64,000 nt of DNA from Micrococcales bacterium (GCA_016703125.1 JADJCR010000003.1:372001-436000), one strand, 5' to 3'; counted from the first letter of the stretch, positions 1 to 10,377 are shown. Notes: generated by a model not told the origin, from the sequence alone. Made by a program: numbers and translations.

Positions 1-1
1 G

Positions 2-1243
2 GATGCCGTCTGGGACGGCAAGCGCCGCGTCCTCGAGAGGGTGTTCGACGTGCCGCGCTCGCCGTCGCGGGTGGTGGCCTTCGCCCAGTTCGTCGAAGAG
101 GAGGGCGAGGATCTGGAGCACTACGCGCGCTGGTGCGCGCTGGCCGAGCGCTTCGGCCCGCGGTGGGACCAGTGGCCCCCGGATGCCGACCAGTTCCAGC
201 CCGATCCCGACCGGCTGGAGTTCTACGCGTGGCTGCAGTGGATCTTCGACGAACAACTGGAACACGCGCAGCGGGAACTCGAGCGGGCGGGCATGAAGAT
301 CGGCATCGTCCAGGACCTACCCATCGGCGTGCACCCCTTCGGTGCCGACACCTGGGTGATGGGAGACCTGCTCACGCAGGGCTTCCGGGTGGGTGCCCCG
401 CCGGACATGTTCAGCCCCGCGGGGCAGGACTGGAGCCAGCCGCCGTGGAACCCGGTGGCGCTGGAACACCAGCGGTACCGGCCCTTCCGGGACATCCTGC
501 GGTTCGTGATGCGACATGCCGGAGGCTTGCGCATCGACCATGTCATCGGGTTGTTCCGGCTGTGGTGGATCCCGCCGGGCGCGGACGCGGTGGACGGCAC
601 ATACGTCCGCTACGACCATCAGGCGCTCATCGACATCCTCTGCCTGGAAGCCGCCCGCAAGGGGGTCACGCTCATCGGTGAGGACCTCGGCACGGTCGAA
701 CCATGGGCCCGGGACGTGCTGTCGGACCGGGGGATCCTCGGTACGACCGTGCTGCTCTTCGAACGTGACGCGGACGGCATTCATGACCCCAACGGCTGGC
801 GCACCGAGTGCCTCGCGTCGGTCACGGTGCACGACCTTCCGCCCACCGCGCAGTACGTCGCCGGCGCGCACGTGAAGTTGTGGCAGGAACTCGGTCTGCT
901 CGACCGGCCCTACGACGAGGCGCTCGCCGCTCAGCAGCGGGAAGTGGCGATCTGGGTCGACGTCCTGCGCGCAGAGGGACTGCTGGCCCCGACCGGGACG
1001 CCGAGCCCGGACCAGATCACGGTGGCCATGCACCGCTTCACGTCGCGGGCGCCGAGCCGGCTGCTGTGCCTGTCCTTGGTCGACGGGGTCGGGGACCGGC
1101 GCACGCAGAACCAGCCGGGCACGGACCAGCAGTACCCCAACTGGCGGTTCCCGCTCACCGATCCGCAGGGGCGACCGGTGCTGATCGAGGATCTGGTGCA
1201 GTCCGACCTGCTGCGCGCGCTGGTGAGGTCCTTGAGCCGCTGA
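2..1243 (+). CDS. malQ: 4-alpha-glucanotransferase (amylomaltase), 3' part
   Basis: Last 413 codons of a GH77 4-alpha-glucanotransferase, a cytoplasmic enzyme that transfers alpha-1,4-glucan segments between maltodextrins. The frame is already open at the window edge, so the N-terminus lies outside. Three catalytic blocks are visible: RIDHVIGLFRLWW near base 529 (nucleophile Asp), GEDLG near base 676 (acid/base Glu) and TVHDLPPTAQY near base 823 (third carboxylate). The C-terminus looks complete, ending in TGA. The gene converges on pepN across an intergenic spacer that holds an inverted-repeat cluster. Assignment rests on recalled family motifs and is firm. Confidence 0.95.
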   Translation, partial: DAVWDGKRRVLERVFDVPRSPSRVVAFAQFVEEEGEDLEHYARWCALAERFGPRWDQWPPDADQFQPDPDRLEFYAWLQWIFDEQLEHAQRELERAGMKIGIVQDLPIGVHPFGADTWVMGDLLTQGFRVGAPPDMFSPAGQDWSQPPWNPVALEHQRYRPFRDILRFVMRHAGGLRIDHVIGLFRLWWIPPGADAVDGTYVRYDHQALIDILCLEAARKGVTLIGEDLGTVEPWARDVLSDRGILGTTVLLFERDADGIHDPNGWRTECLASVTVHDLPPTAQYVAGAHVKLWQELGLLDRPYDEALAAQQREVAIWVDVLRAEGLLAPTGTPSPDQITVAMHRFTSRAPSRLLCLSLVDGVGDRRTQNQPGTDQQYPNWRFPLTDPQGRPVLIEDLVQSDLLRALVRSLSR

Positions 1244-1273
1244 GAACCGGCGGCCTCCACCGCCGGGTGGCCA

Positions 1274-1347
1274 CGAGGTTGGAGCGTTCACGAGGTTGGA
1301 GGCACCACGTGTGGGTTCTCCAACGCCGTGCGGGTTCTCCAACCTCG
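1274..1347. repeat. paired direct and inverted 11-12 bp repeats between malQ and pepN
   Basis: CGAGGTTGGAG occurs at 1274-1284 and 1291-1301, and its exact reverse complement CTCCAACCTCG at 1337-1347. GGGTTCTCCAAC occurs at 1313-1324 and 1332-1343. Several alternative stems can therefore form. The block lies between two converging genes, so a bidirectional transcription stop is the simplest reading. No T-run follows on either strand, and a repeat-family fragment is equally possible. Confidence 0.6.
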
Positions 1348-1373
1348 CGCTGTGTGCCCCGGCGGCCCGAGCC

Positions 1374-3929
<2,556 letters not shown>

Positions 3930-3998
3930 GGCCTCCATCCTGCCCGATGCCGGCCCGCACATACTCCATCGGCCGTGCCGGACGGTCCCGCCGCGGAC

Positions 3999-4004
3999 TA
4001 GGGT
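3999..4004 (+). promoter_or_regulatory. -10 box TAGGGT, likely leaderless rpiA transcript
   Basis: TAGGGT ends six bases before the GTG start of rpiA, and no Shine-Dalgarno sequence fits in between. The same geometry recurs at several genes in this window, which suggests the transcript starts at or next to the start codon. Confidence 0.5.
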
Positions 4005-4010
4005 GCCAGC

Positions 4011-4709
4011 GTGGATGTGCAACAACGCATGAAGAAGATGGTCGCCGCCGAAGCCGCCGCCCGCGTCGAGTCCGGGATGATCCTTGGCCTCGGATCCGGG
4101 TCCACTGCGGCACTCATGATCGAGGAAGTCGGGCGGCGCTGGCGGGCTGGCGAGATCACCGGCATCGTGGGTGTGCCGCCCTCCTTCCAGGCAGCTGCAC
4201 TGGCGCAGGAGGACGGGATCCCGCAGATCACGCTCAACGAGATCGACCAGATCGACCTTGCCATCGACGGCGCCGACGAGGTGGACCCACAGCGCAACCT
4301 CATCAAGGGCGGCGGCGCATGCCACACCCGAGAGAAACTCGTGGCGAGCCGGGGCCGGCGTTTTGTGGTGGTCGTCGACGAGACCAAACTCACCGATGTC
4401 CTCGGGTCGACGTTCGCACTGCCGGTCGAGGTCGTGCCTGAGGCGTACCGGCAGGTGATCGAGGCCCTGTCAGGATTCGGTGCGGACCCGGAACTGCGGA
4501 TGGCCGTGCGCAAGGCGGGGCCGGTGGTCACCGACCAGGGCAATCTCGTCATCGACGCGAGGTTTGCCGCCATCGAAGACCCGGCCGAGCTCGAAGCCCG
4601 GATCAACAACATCCCCGGCGTGCTCGAGAACGGCTTGTTCGTGGGGATGGCCGACGAGGTGCTGGTGGGCGAGATCCATGGGGATGCAGCCCGGGTACGC
4701 ACTCTGTGA
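4011..4709 (+). CDS. rpiA: ribose-5-phosphate isomerase A
   Basis: Interconverts ribose 5-phosphate and ribulose 5-phosphate in the pentose phosphate pathway. The 232-residue length is normal. Family blocks are present: LGLGSGSTA near residue 26 (phosphate-binding loop), DLAIDGADEVD near residue 84 and IKGGGACHTREKL near residue 99. GTG at 4011 is chosen because it starts the conserved helix (MDVQQRMKKM) and has a -10 box six bases upstream. An in-frame ATG at 4029 is an alternative. The stop codon overlaps the next gene's ATG (TGATG), so the two are probably translationally coupled. Confidence 0.95.
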   Translation: MDVQQRMKKMVAAEAAARVESGMILGLGSGSTAALMIEEVGRRWRAGEITGIVGVPPSFQAAALAQEDGIPQITLNEIDQIDLAIDGADEVDPQRNLIKGGGACHTREKLVASRGRRFVVVVDETKLTDVLGSTFALPVEVVPEAYRQVIEALSGFGADPELRMAVRKAGPVVTDQGNLVIDARFAAIEDPAELEARINNIPGVLENGLFVGMADEVLVGEIHGDAARVRTL

Positions 4710-5470
4710 TGGATCTGGCCGCGCGGCTGCGGGCCGCCGGGTGCGTCTTCGCCGAGGAGGAGGCCGCGATCATGTCCGCGCAGGCACGTTCACCCGCCGA
4801 CCTGGAGCGGCTCGTCGCCCACAGGGAAGCTGGCGCGCCACTGGAGTACGTCGTCGGGTGGGCCCAGTTCGCCGGGCTGCGGATCGCCGTCGGGCCTGGG
4901 GTGTTCATCCCGCGCCGGCGCAGCGAGTCCCTGCTCGAGACAGCGGTGGCACGCGTGCCGGAGGGCGCAACGGTGCTCGACCTGTGCTGCGGCGCCGGCG
5001 CGCTGGCCGCCGCCATTCTGGCCCGGCACCCCGCGACGCGGATGTGGGCCTGCGACGCGGACCCGGCTGCCGCCTCCTGGGCGCGGCACAACCTGCCTGC
5101 GTCCGCTGTGGTCGCGGTGGGGGACCTGTTCGCCGCGCTGCCCGCCGATATGCGTGGCGGATTCGACGTCATCGTCGCCAACGCGCCCTATGTCCCCTCG
5201 GCAGCGTTGGCCCTGTTGCCTGCGCAGACCCGTCATGAACCGGTGATGGGTCTCGACGGCGGGCCGGACGGCTTGCGCCTGCACCGGCGGATCGCAGCCC
5301 AGGCTCGAAACTGGCTCCGGCCCGGCGGGGCCCTCCTGGTCGAAGTGACCACGGCGGAGGCACCGGTACTTGCCGACGAGTTCGAGGCGCATGGGCTCGC
5401 GGCCACGATCGCGGTCGATGCGGGCCGGGATGTGGCGGTGGTTACCGGTGAGTCGCTTCCGATCTCCTAG
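4709..5470 (+). CDS. PrmC-related protein-(glutamine-N5) methyltransferase
   Basis: SAM-dependent methyltransferase of 253 residues resembling the PrmC/HemK family that methylates Gln in proteins. Visible features are the SAM-binding loop LDLCCGAGALA near residue 91, the Asp-containing DADPAA, and NAPYVPS near residue 157, a variant of the NPPY substrate-Gln motif. Family members of this subtype are annotated as related to PrmC with unknown substrate. Since release-factor methylation is the PrmC job elsewhere, the substrate here should be left open. It starts inside the rpiA stop (TGATG). Confidence 0.8.
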   Translation: MDLAARLRAAGCVFAEEEAAIMSAQARSPADLERLVAHREAGAPLEYVVGWAQFAGLRIAVGPGVFIPRRRSESLLETAVARVPEGATVLDLCCGAGALAAAILARHPATRMWACDADPAAASWARHNLPASAVVAVGDLFAALPADMRGGFDVIVANAPYVPSAALALLPAQTRHEPVMGLDGGPDGLRLHRRIAAQARNWLRPGGALLVEVTTAEAPVLADEFEAHGLAATIAVDAGRDVAVVTGESLPIS

Positions 5471-5473
5471 CCT
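5468..5473 (+). promoter_or_regulatory. -10 box TAGCCT before a small membrane protein gene
   Basis: TAGCCT overlaps the stop codon of the preceding methyltransferase gene and ends six bases before the ATG at 5480. This matches the leaderless geometry seen elsewhere in the window. Confidence 0.45.
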
Positions 5474-5479
5474 GGGGTC

Positions 5480-5881
5480 ATGTCCTGGGTCTGGATCGTC
5501 CTCGGTGCGCTGCTCATCGCCCTCGTGGTGTCGGTGCTCTTCGGCTTCTTCGTATGGCGGCCGCGGGCACAGAATCGCGTGACTCACGCTACCCAGGCAC
5601 TCGCTGGGGAGTTGCACGGGCGCGAACCGCTGCTGCTCTCTGCTGCACAGTGCCGCCGGGCCGAAGTGCGAGACGGTGAGTCGCTGCCCGGCTTGGGGGT
5701 ACTCGCGCTGACCGAGCAGGCCGTCCTCTACTCCAGCGGCGATCGGGTCGTGATCCTGTCGCGGGAGGGTCTGGTCCTGCAGCCCAAGGGCAACACCCTG
5801 GAGTTCGTGTCCCAGGTGCCGCAGGGCCGCTTGACCGTCACACTCCCGGACACCGCACCCTGGGTCGCAGCGCTCACCTGA
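5480..5881 (+). CDS. single-pass membrane protein of unknown function
   Basis: 133 residues. One transmembrane helix occupies roughly residues 3-26 (WVWIVLGALLIALVVSVLFG) and is followed by a basic stretch (WRPRAQNR), so the remaining soluble part of about 100 residues probably faces the cytoplasm. That part contains alternating hydrophobic strands (VLALTEQAVLYSSGDRVVIL). The strand pattern is reminiscent of PH/GRAM-like folds but too weak to assign. I do not recognise a family. The start is supported by a TAGCCT -10 box. Confidence 0.75.
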   Translation: MSWVWIVLGALLIALVVSVLFGFFVWRPRAQNRVTHATQALAGELHGREPLLLSAAQCRRAEVRDGESLPGLGVLALTEQAVLYSSGDRVVILSREGLVLQPKGNTLEFVSQVPQGRLTVTLPDTAPWVAALT

Positions 5882-5909
5882 CCGGTGGACACCGTCGTCG
5901 GGTCGCACC

Positions 5910-5915
5910 TACGGT
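5910..5915 (+). promoter_or_regulatory. -10 box TACGGT before the acyl-CoA-binding protein gene
   Basis: TACGGT ends six bases before ATG 5922. No ribosome-binding site is visible between them, so a leaderless start is likely. Confidence 0.45.
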
Positions 5916-5921
5916 CGGGGC

Positions 5922-6164
5922 ATGTCCGAAGAATTCGACGCCGCCGTCGAGCGGGTCGCGCAATTGTCCGAAGACCCTGGCAACGACGTGAAACTGCAGT
6001 TGTACGGGTTGTTCAAGCAGGCCACCCAAGGTGACGCGCAGGGCAAGCGACCCGGGTTCACCAACCCGGTGGGGCGTGCCAAGTACGACTCCTGGGCCGG
6101 ATTCGCGGGGTTGTCGGCCGAGGACGCGCAGGCTCAGTACATCGCGCTGGTGGACAGCCTGTAG
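5922..6164 (+). CDS. acyl-CoA-binding protein (ACBP)
   Basis: 80-residue four-helix acyl-CoA-binding protein, a type best known from eukaryotes but found in some bacteria. Hallmarks are KLQLYGLFKQAT (helix 2, with the Tyr and Lys that contact CoA), GDAQGKRPG, and GRAKYDSWAGFAGLSAEDAQAQYI (helices 3-4, Lys-Trp region). Known members sequester long-chain acyl-CoA esters in the cytosol. The stop TAG shares its G with the GTG of the next gene, so it heads a tight unit with a methyltransferase and an ankyrin lipoprotein. Nothing around it is an obvious fatty-acid gene. Confidence 0.9.
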   Translation: MSEEFDAAVERVAQLSEDPGNDVKLQLYGLFKQATQGDAQGKRPGFTNPVGRAKYDSWAGFAGLSAEDAQAQYIALVDSL

Positions 6165-6907
6165 TGCACTGGGACGCGGCGGCCTACGACCGCGACTTCG
6201 GGTTCGTCACCGAGTACGGGCGGGATCTGCTGTCGTTGCTGGACGTGCCGGCGCCCGCGTCCGTGATCGATATCGGGTGCGGCACCGGCATCCATGCCGC
6301 TGAACTCGCCGCCCGTGGGTACGACGTGCTCGGGGTGGACGTCGATGTGGCGATGTTGGAGCGGGCAGCCGTGGAGCACCCGGAGGTGACCTTCCTCGCC
6401 GGGGACGTGCAGACCCTCACCCTGGATCGCCGGTTCGATGCGGCGATCAGTAATGCAGCGCTGCACTGGATGCCCGACCAGGCGGAAGCCCTGCGTGCCA
6501 TCCGGGCCGTGCTGCGACCGGGGGCGCAGTTCGTCGCCGAGATGGGCGGCAAGCGCAACGTGGAGATCGTCGACGAGGCGCTTACCAAAGGAGTCGTCGC
6601 CCTCGGGCTGCCGTCGCCGACGATCCGCAAGTTCTTCCCCAGCGTCGCCGAGGAGTCCACGCTGCTCGAGACGGCGGGTTTCGAGGTCACCCTGATGACG
6701 TGGTTCCCCCGCCCCACCCCGCTGGCCGCGGGCCAGACGCCCGCCGATTGGACGCGACTGTTCCGGGCAGACGTGTGGGCCGCGGTGCCGGCAGGACAGC
6801 ATGCGGAGTTGGCCAGGTTGGTCGATGCATCCTGCGCGAGTCTGCGGTCCGGCGACGGGTGGACCATCGACTACTGGCGGCTGCGGTGGGTCTGCCATGC
6901 CGCGTGA
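6164..6907 (+). CDS. class I SAM-dependent methyltransferase
   Basis: 247 residues. SAM motif I is VIDIGCGTGIHAAELA near residue 32, acidic motif II is VLGVDVDVAML, and a post-motif block reads ISNAALHWMPDQ. The overall layout resembles trans-aconitate/ubiquinone-type small-molecule methyltransferases, whose members also carry the ALHWMPD-like segment. The substrate cannot be deduced. The GTG start overlaps the upstream stop by one base, and the 3' end overlaps the ankyrin gene by 11 bases, so co-translation is likely. Confidence 0.8.
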   Translation: MHWDAAAYDRDFGFVTEYGRDLLSLLDVPAPASVIDIGCGTGIHAAELAARGYDVLGVDVDVAMLERAAVEHPEVTFLAGDVQTLTLDRRFDAAISNAALHWMPDQAEALRAIRAVLRPGAQFVAEMGGKRNVEIVDEALTKGVVALGLPSPTIRKFFPSVAEESTLLETAGFEVTLMTWFPRPTPLAAGQTPADWTRLFRADVWAAVPAGQHAELARLVDASCASLRSGDGWTIDYWRLRWVCHAA

Positions 6908-7631
6908 CGTCTGCGTCGTGGTGGGCTTGTCATGCCTGATGCTCCTGGGTTGTACATCGGAATCACGAAAGGCACCCGCGGGGATGCCGGTGCTGCCCGG
7001 GGCGTCCGCGGGGGTGGCGTTCACGCCGCCGCGTGTTCCCGGCATGGACGACCGGTTGATCGCCGCCGCCGGCAGGGGCGACCTCGCCGCCGTGAGGCGG
7101 GCACATGTACGCGGGGCGTCAGTCGAGGCCCGGGACCGGCGTGGGCGGACTGCGCTGGTCGCCGCCGCTTACGGCAACCACCTGGCGGTCGCCAGATTCC
7201 TCATCGCGGCGGGGGCGGATGTCAACGCCAAGGATGAGACGGTCCAAAGCGCCTACTTGATCTCCACGGCGGAGGTGGGCGACGATCCACGCCTGCTGGA
7301 CCTGACCATCGCCAGCGGTGCCCGGATCAACGACAAGGACAGCTTCAACGGAACCGCGCTGATCCGGGCTGCCGATCGGGGGTATCCACGGGTGGTGCGG
7401 CGGCTGCTGCGCGAGGACATCGACATCGACCACGTGAATCGCCTTGGGTGGACGGCCCTGCACGAGGCGATCATCCTCGGCGACGGATCCCAGCGCTACG
7501 TCGAGGTCGTGAGGCTTCTGGTCGATGCCGGCGCGGACGTGTCACTGCCTTCTCGGGACGACGGGCTCACGGCGCTGGAGCATGCGCAAGCGCGCGGGTA
7601 CCGGGCGATGGTGGAGATCCTGCGGGGGTGA
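6897..7631 (+). CDS. ankyrin-repeat lipoprotein
   Basis: 244 residues. The N-terminus is a lipoprotein signal: hydrophobic VCVVVGLSCLMLLGC with a lipobox LLGC and the lipidated Cys at residue 19. It is followed by a Pro/Ala linker and then about five ankyrin repeats from roughly residue 50 (LIAAAGRGDLAAVRRA, TALVAAAYGNHLAVARFLIAA, TALIRAADRGYPRVVRRLL, TALHEAIILG, TALEHAQARGY). It should sit on the outer face of the membrane and bind protein partners, which are unknown. ATG 6897 is chosen because it opens the signal peptide. The in-frame sequence upstream of it is out of character. Confidence 0.85.
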   Translation: MPRDVCVVVGLSCLMLLGCTSESRKAPAGMPVLPGASAGVAFTPPRVPGMDDRLIAAAGRGDLAAVRRAHVRGASVEARDRRGRTALVAAAYGNHLAVARFLIAAGADVNAKDETVQSAYLISTAEVGDDPRLLDLTIASGARINDKDSFNGTALIRAADRGYPRVVRRLLREDIDIDHVNRLGWTALHEAIILGDGSQRYVEVVRLLVDAGADVSLPSRDDGLTALEHAQARGYRAMVEILRG

Positions 7632-7682
7632 CCTCCGGCAGCAGCTGCGGCCGGTGATGGGGGTCTCCGGTCAGGGGTGACC

Positions 7683-7809
7683 GGGCCATCCCGGCGGGTG
7701 GTACTCCAGCGCCAGGCGTTAGCGAAACCACAACCCGGGAGCGATCCAACCGTGCAGGATCACTCCCCGACGTACGGACCTCTCCCACCTTCAGCCCAGG
7801 CGGCGGAAT
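7683..7809. repeat. intergenic repeat locus A, copy 1 (127 bp)
   Basis: First of two nearly identical 127-bp direct copies, 143 bp apart start to start. The core at 7737-7767 is a hairpin: GGGAGCGATCC, a nine-base loop, then GGATCACTCCC, 11 bp with one mismatch that becomes a G-U wobble on minus-strand RNA. Read on the minus strand, it aligns with the repeats at 17.9-18.1 kb and 55.7-55.8 kb. No open frame or coding signature is present. Confidence 0.8.
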
Positions 7810-7825
7810 GCCACCCCGGCGGGCG

Positions 7826-7952
7826 GGGCCATCCCGGCGGGCGGTACTCCAGCGCCAGGCGTTAGCGAAACCACAACATGGGAGCGATCCAACCGTGCAG
7901 GATCACTCCCCGACGTACGGACCTCTCCCACCTTCAGCCCAGGCGGCGGAAT
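7826..7952. repeat. intergenic repeat locus A, copy 2 (127 bp)
   Basis: Second copy. It differs from copy 1 at only a few bases (for example GGGTGG to GGGCGG and ACCCGG to ACATGG). The hairpin core is at 7880-7910. Together with copy 1 it fills most of the 417-bp gap between the ankyrin gene and the secreted-protein gene. Confidence 0.8.
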
Positions 7953-8048
7953 CGAGTGCGTGACCGGATTCACTCCTGCGGGCGTGTGTGAACTTCCGTG
8001 CGCGGGTAGGGGCTGGCTACCGTGTATTCGTAACGAAGGGAGCACATC

Positions 8049-8582
8049 ATGCTTATGCGAGTTGCAGCGGGCGCTTTGGCAGGCACCCTGGCGGTCGGTC
8101 TGGCGGGGCCGGCGATCGCCAAGGGGAAGCCCGACGACAAGGGCCCCAAGGCGAAGGTCAAGGGGACGACGTCGTTGATGTTCACCAAGTCGGTGAAGAA
8201 CAAGTTGGCCAAGGACGGCATCAAGGTCGACGCCGTGGCGCCGGGCAAGAAGGTCAACAAGGTCAAGTTCGTGTTCACGGCGTCCCAGACCCGGCCGCAG
8301 TACATCGACCACACCGGTGGCTTGGCCTTCACCCGCGCTGATGCCAGTCTGACCGCGACGGACTTCGTGTTCGACCTGGCCGCCCAGAACGTCGACCTGA
8401 CAGTTCCGGGGGTCGGCGTCGTGGACGATGTCTTCGTCCTCGGGAAACTGAAGATCAACAAGAAGACCGTGACTGCCAAGCTCAAGGTCGCCCCGGGCAA
8501 GGCGGTGCTGCTCAACGACACGTTGAAGACGTCGCTGTTCACCGACGGCATGTTCGTGGCGAAGTCCAGCACGAAGTTCTGA
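8049..8582 (+). CDS. secreted protein, possible HtaA-like beta domain
   Basis: 177 residues. A signal peptide covers about residues 1-24 (MLMRVAAGALAGTLAVGLAG, then a PAIA-K cleavage zone). The mature protein begins Lys/Gly/Pro-rich and continues as beta-strand-like sequence. The stretch HTGGLAFTRADASLTATDF recalls the GGL-x-F block of HtaA-type cell-surface domains, but the resemblance is short and heme binding should not be assumed. GAAGGGA lies about eight bases before the ATG. It is flanked by the tandem repeat on the 5' side and a strong hairpin on the 3' side, so it is probably monocistronic. Confidence 0.65.
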   Translation: MLMRVAAGALAGTLAVGLAGPAIAKGKPDDKGPKAKVKGTTSLMFTKSVKNKLAKDGIKVDAVAPGKKVNKVKFVFTASQTRPQYIDHTGGLAFTRADASLTATDFVFDLAAQNVDLTVPGVGVVDDVFVLGKLKINKKTVTAKLKVAPGKAVLLNDTLKTSLFTDGMFVAKSSTKF

Positions 8583-8669
8583 CGACGGGCGGAATCTGGG
8601 CACTCTGGCACAACTCAGTCGTCTGTGGTTACCCAGACCCTCCGGCTTTGCGCCAGTGCGGCCTGAATC

Positions 8670-8704
8670 GAAGAGGGACCCCCAACGCTTGGGGGTCCCT
8701 CTTC
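8670..8704. terminator. bidirectional terminator hairpin
   Basis: Perfect 16-bp stem GAAGAGGGACCCCCAA / TTGGGGGTCCCTCTTC with loop CGC. It lies between the secreted-protein gene (plus) and tRNA-Gly (minus), which converge here. Only a short TTT follows on the plus strand. Confidence 0.85.
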
Positions 8705-8707
8705 CTT

Positions 8708-8781
8708 TGGAGCGGGTGACCGGGATCGAACCCGCACCATCAGCTTGGAAGGCTGAGGCTCTACCATTGAGCTACACCCGC
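8708..8781 (-). tRNA. tRNA-Gly (anticodon TCC), CCA encoded
   Basis: On the minus strand it starts GCGGGTGTAGCTCAATGG with a 7-bp acceptor stem pairing GCGGGTG with CACCCGC. The anticodon loop is CTTCCAA in a CAGC/GCTG stem, anticodon TCC. The T arm has GGTTCGATCCC, the discriminator is T, and CCA is encoded (8708-8710). A TAATCT -10 box on the minus strand lies at 8792-8797. Confidence 0.95.
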
Positions 8782-8791
8782 AGGAATCATC

Positions 8792-8797
8792 AGATTA
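8792..8797 (-). promoter_or_regulatory. -10 box TAATCT for tRNA-Gly
   Basis: Reverse complement of AGATTA. It lies about ten bases upstream of the tRNA-Gly 5' end, inside the 28-bp gap between two divergent tRNA genes. Confidence 0.45.
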
Positions 8798-8809
8798 CTA
8801 CGGGTTCGA

Positions 8810-8882
8810 CGGGGCGTAGCGTAGTGGCTAGCGCGCTTGCTTTGGGAGCAAGAGATCGTGGGTTCGAGTCCCGCCGCCCCGA
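8810..8882 (+). tRNA. tRNA-Pro (anticodon TGG)
   Basis: 73 nt from CGGGGCGTAGCGTAGTGG to the discriminator A. The acceptor stem is CGGGGCG/CGCCCCG, the anticodon stem CTTGC/GCAAG encloses TTTGGGA (anticodon TGG), and the T arm has GGTTCGAGTCC. CCA is not encoded, unlike in the divergent tRNA-Gly 28 bp away. Confidence 0.95.
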
Positions 8883-8982
8883 CGTCACAACCCGTATCGG
8901 CGACCCGCGCCCGGCGGATCGTACGATGAACACTGTCCAATGGGCCTGTCGCCCACCCTTGTGCGAGGAGTTCGAGTCCAGC

Positions 8983-10353
8983 GTGAAGAGCACCGTCGAG
9001 AACCTGTCCGAGACCCGCGTGAAACTCACGGTGGAGATCCCCTTCGAGGACCTGAACGACTCGATCCAGAAGGCGTACCAGGACATCGCCTCCCAGGTGA
9101 ACGTGCCGGGCTTCCGCCGGGGCAAAGTCCCCACCCGCATCATCGACCAGCGGTTCGGCCGCGAAGTGGTGCTCGAGGAGGTCGTGAACAAGGAGGTCCC
9201 GAAGGCCTACGACGAGGCGGTGCGTGAGAACGAACTGCGACCGCTGGGGCAGCCCGATGTCGAGGTCACCCAGATCGAGGACGGCGAACTCATCGCCTTC
9301 ACCGCCGAGGTGGACATCACGCCGCAGTTCGATCTTCCCGAGTACCGGGGGCTCGAGGTCGAGGTCGCCGATTCGGTGGTCTCCGACGAGGACGTCGAGG
9401 AGCAGGTCGAGCAACTGCGCAAGCGGTTCGCCACGGTGACGCCGGTCGACCGGTCCGCCGAGGTCGGGGACCTCGTCCTGGTGGATGTGAAAGGTGAAGT
9501 CGACGGGGTGGAGTTCGAGGACTTCGCCGGCACCGCGCTGACGTTCGAGGTCGGCGCCGACGGTCTGATCGACGGGTTCTCGGAGGCCGTGACCGGGGGT
9601 TCGGAGGGCGACACCATCACGTTCGACCACTCCCCGGACGAGGGTCCGCACGAAGGCGACACCGTCTCGGTCACCGTCGACCTCAAGGGCGTTCGGTCCC
9701 GGACTTTGCCGGACGCCGACGACGAGTTCGCCCAGCTGGCCTCCGAGTTCGACACCATGGACGAATTGCGTGCGGACCTCCGGACCAAACTGCAGGGCAA
9801 CCGCCTGCTCGAGCAGGGCTACGAGGCCCGGGAGAAGTTGGCCGAGAAACTCCTTGAACTCGTGGACTTCCCGCTGCCGGAGGCCTTCCTGCAGTCCCAG
9901 GTCGACGAGCACTTCGCCGATGGGCATGGCGACGAGGGGCACCGCGCGGAGGTGGCGGAGAACACCCGCCAGTCCTTGAAGACCCAGTTGATCCTGGACA
10001 AGATCGCCGATGCCGAGGAACTCGGCGTCGAGCAGGCCGAGTTGGTCCAGTGGCTGGTGCAGCAGGCTCCTCGCTACGGGATGTCCGCCGAGCAGTTCGC
10101 CAACGCCCTGGCCGAGGCCGGTCAGGTGGGTACGGCGGTCGCCGATGTGCGCCGCGCGAAGGCCTTGGCGCTGGTCATGCAGAACGCGAAGGTGGTGGAC
10201 GCCTCCGGGCAGGCCGTGGACCTCAGTTCGCTGGATGCCGGCGAGGTCGACGAACTCGCCGACACCATCGAGGACGAGATGCTCGAGGAGGAGTACGAAG
10301 CGGAGTACGCCGACGACGAGGACGACTCCGACGAGGCTGACTCCGACAAGTAG
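8983..10353 (+). CDS. tig: trigger factor (ribosome-associated chaperone, PPIase)
   Basis: 456 residues. The ribosome-binding N-domain carries the signature GFRRGKVP near residue 44. A central FKBP-type PPIase domain includes VDVKGEVDG and DGFSEAVTG, then a helical chaperone C-domain follows. The tail is strongly acidic (EEEYEAEYADDEDDSDEADS). GTG 8983 is chosen because MKSTVENLSETRVKL is the family N-terminus. GAGGAG sits 13 bases upstream, rather far. The in-frame extension upstream runs through tRNA-Pro and is not real. A TACGAT -10 candidate is at 8922-8927. It is followed by the clpP genes, the usual actinobacterial order. Confidence 0.95.
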   Translation: MKSTVENLSETRVKLTVEIPFEDLNDSIQKAYQDIASQVNVPGFRRGKVPTRIIDQRFGREVVLEEVVNKEVPKAYDEAVRENELRPLGQPDVEVTQIEDGELIAFTAEVDITPQFDLPEYRGLEVEVADSVVSDEDVEEQVEQLRKRFATVTPVDRSAEVGDLVLVDVKGEVDGVEFEDFAGTALTFEVGADGLIDGFSEAVTGGSEGDTITFDHSPDEGPHEGDTVSVTVDLKGVRSRTLPDADDEFAQLASEFDTMDELRADLRTKLQGNRLLEQGYEAREKLAEKLLELVDFPLPEAFLQSQVDEHFADGHGDEGHRAEVAENTRQSLKTQLILDKIADAEELGVEQAELVQWLVQQAPRYGMSAEQFANALAEAGQVGTAVADVRRAKALALVMQNAKVVDASGQAVDLSSLDAGEVDELADTIEDEMLEEEYEAEYADDEDDSDEADSDK

Positions 10354-10359
10354 GCGGTA

Positions 10360-10377
10360 TCCACGCCGACAGCGAAC
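10360..10377. promoter_or_regulatory. ClgR-type activator box before clpP1
   Basis: TCCACGCCGACAGCGAAC fits every position of the consensus I recall for Corynebacterium ClgR, WNNWCGCYNANRGCGWWS. Its centre is about 60 bases upstream of the start predicted from the -10 box at 10417, a normal activator position. ClgR is known to activate clpP1P2 in actinobacteria. Confidence 0.65.

Noticed and set aside
7683..7952. CRISPR array or insertion sequence at the tandem repeat
   Set aside because: Only two long copies, no short regular spacers, no cas genes, no transposase frame or terminal inverted repeats.
8656..8982. In-frame N-terminal extension of trigger factor
   Set aside because: It passes through tRNA-Pro and the promoter. 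The conserved N-terminus starts at GTG 8983.
10050..10340. Alternative-frame ORFs within tig and other genes
   Set aside because: Low-complexity Arg/Ala/Gly translations typical of out-of-frame reading of GC-rich genes, with no family match or start signals.
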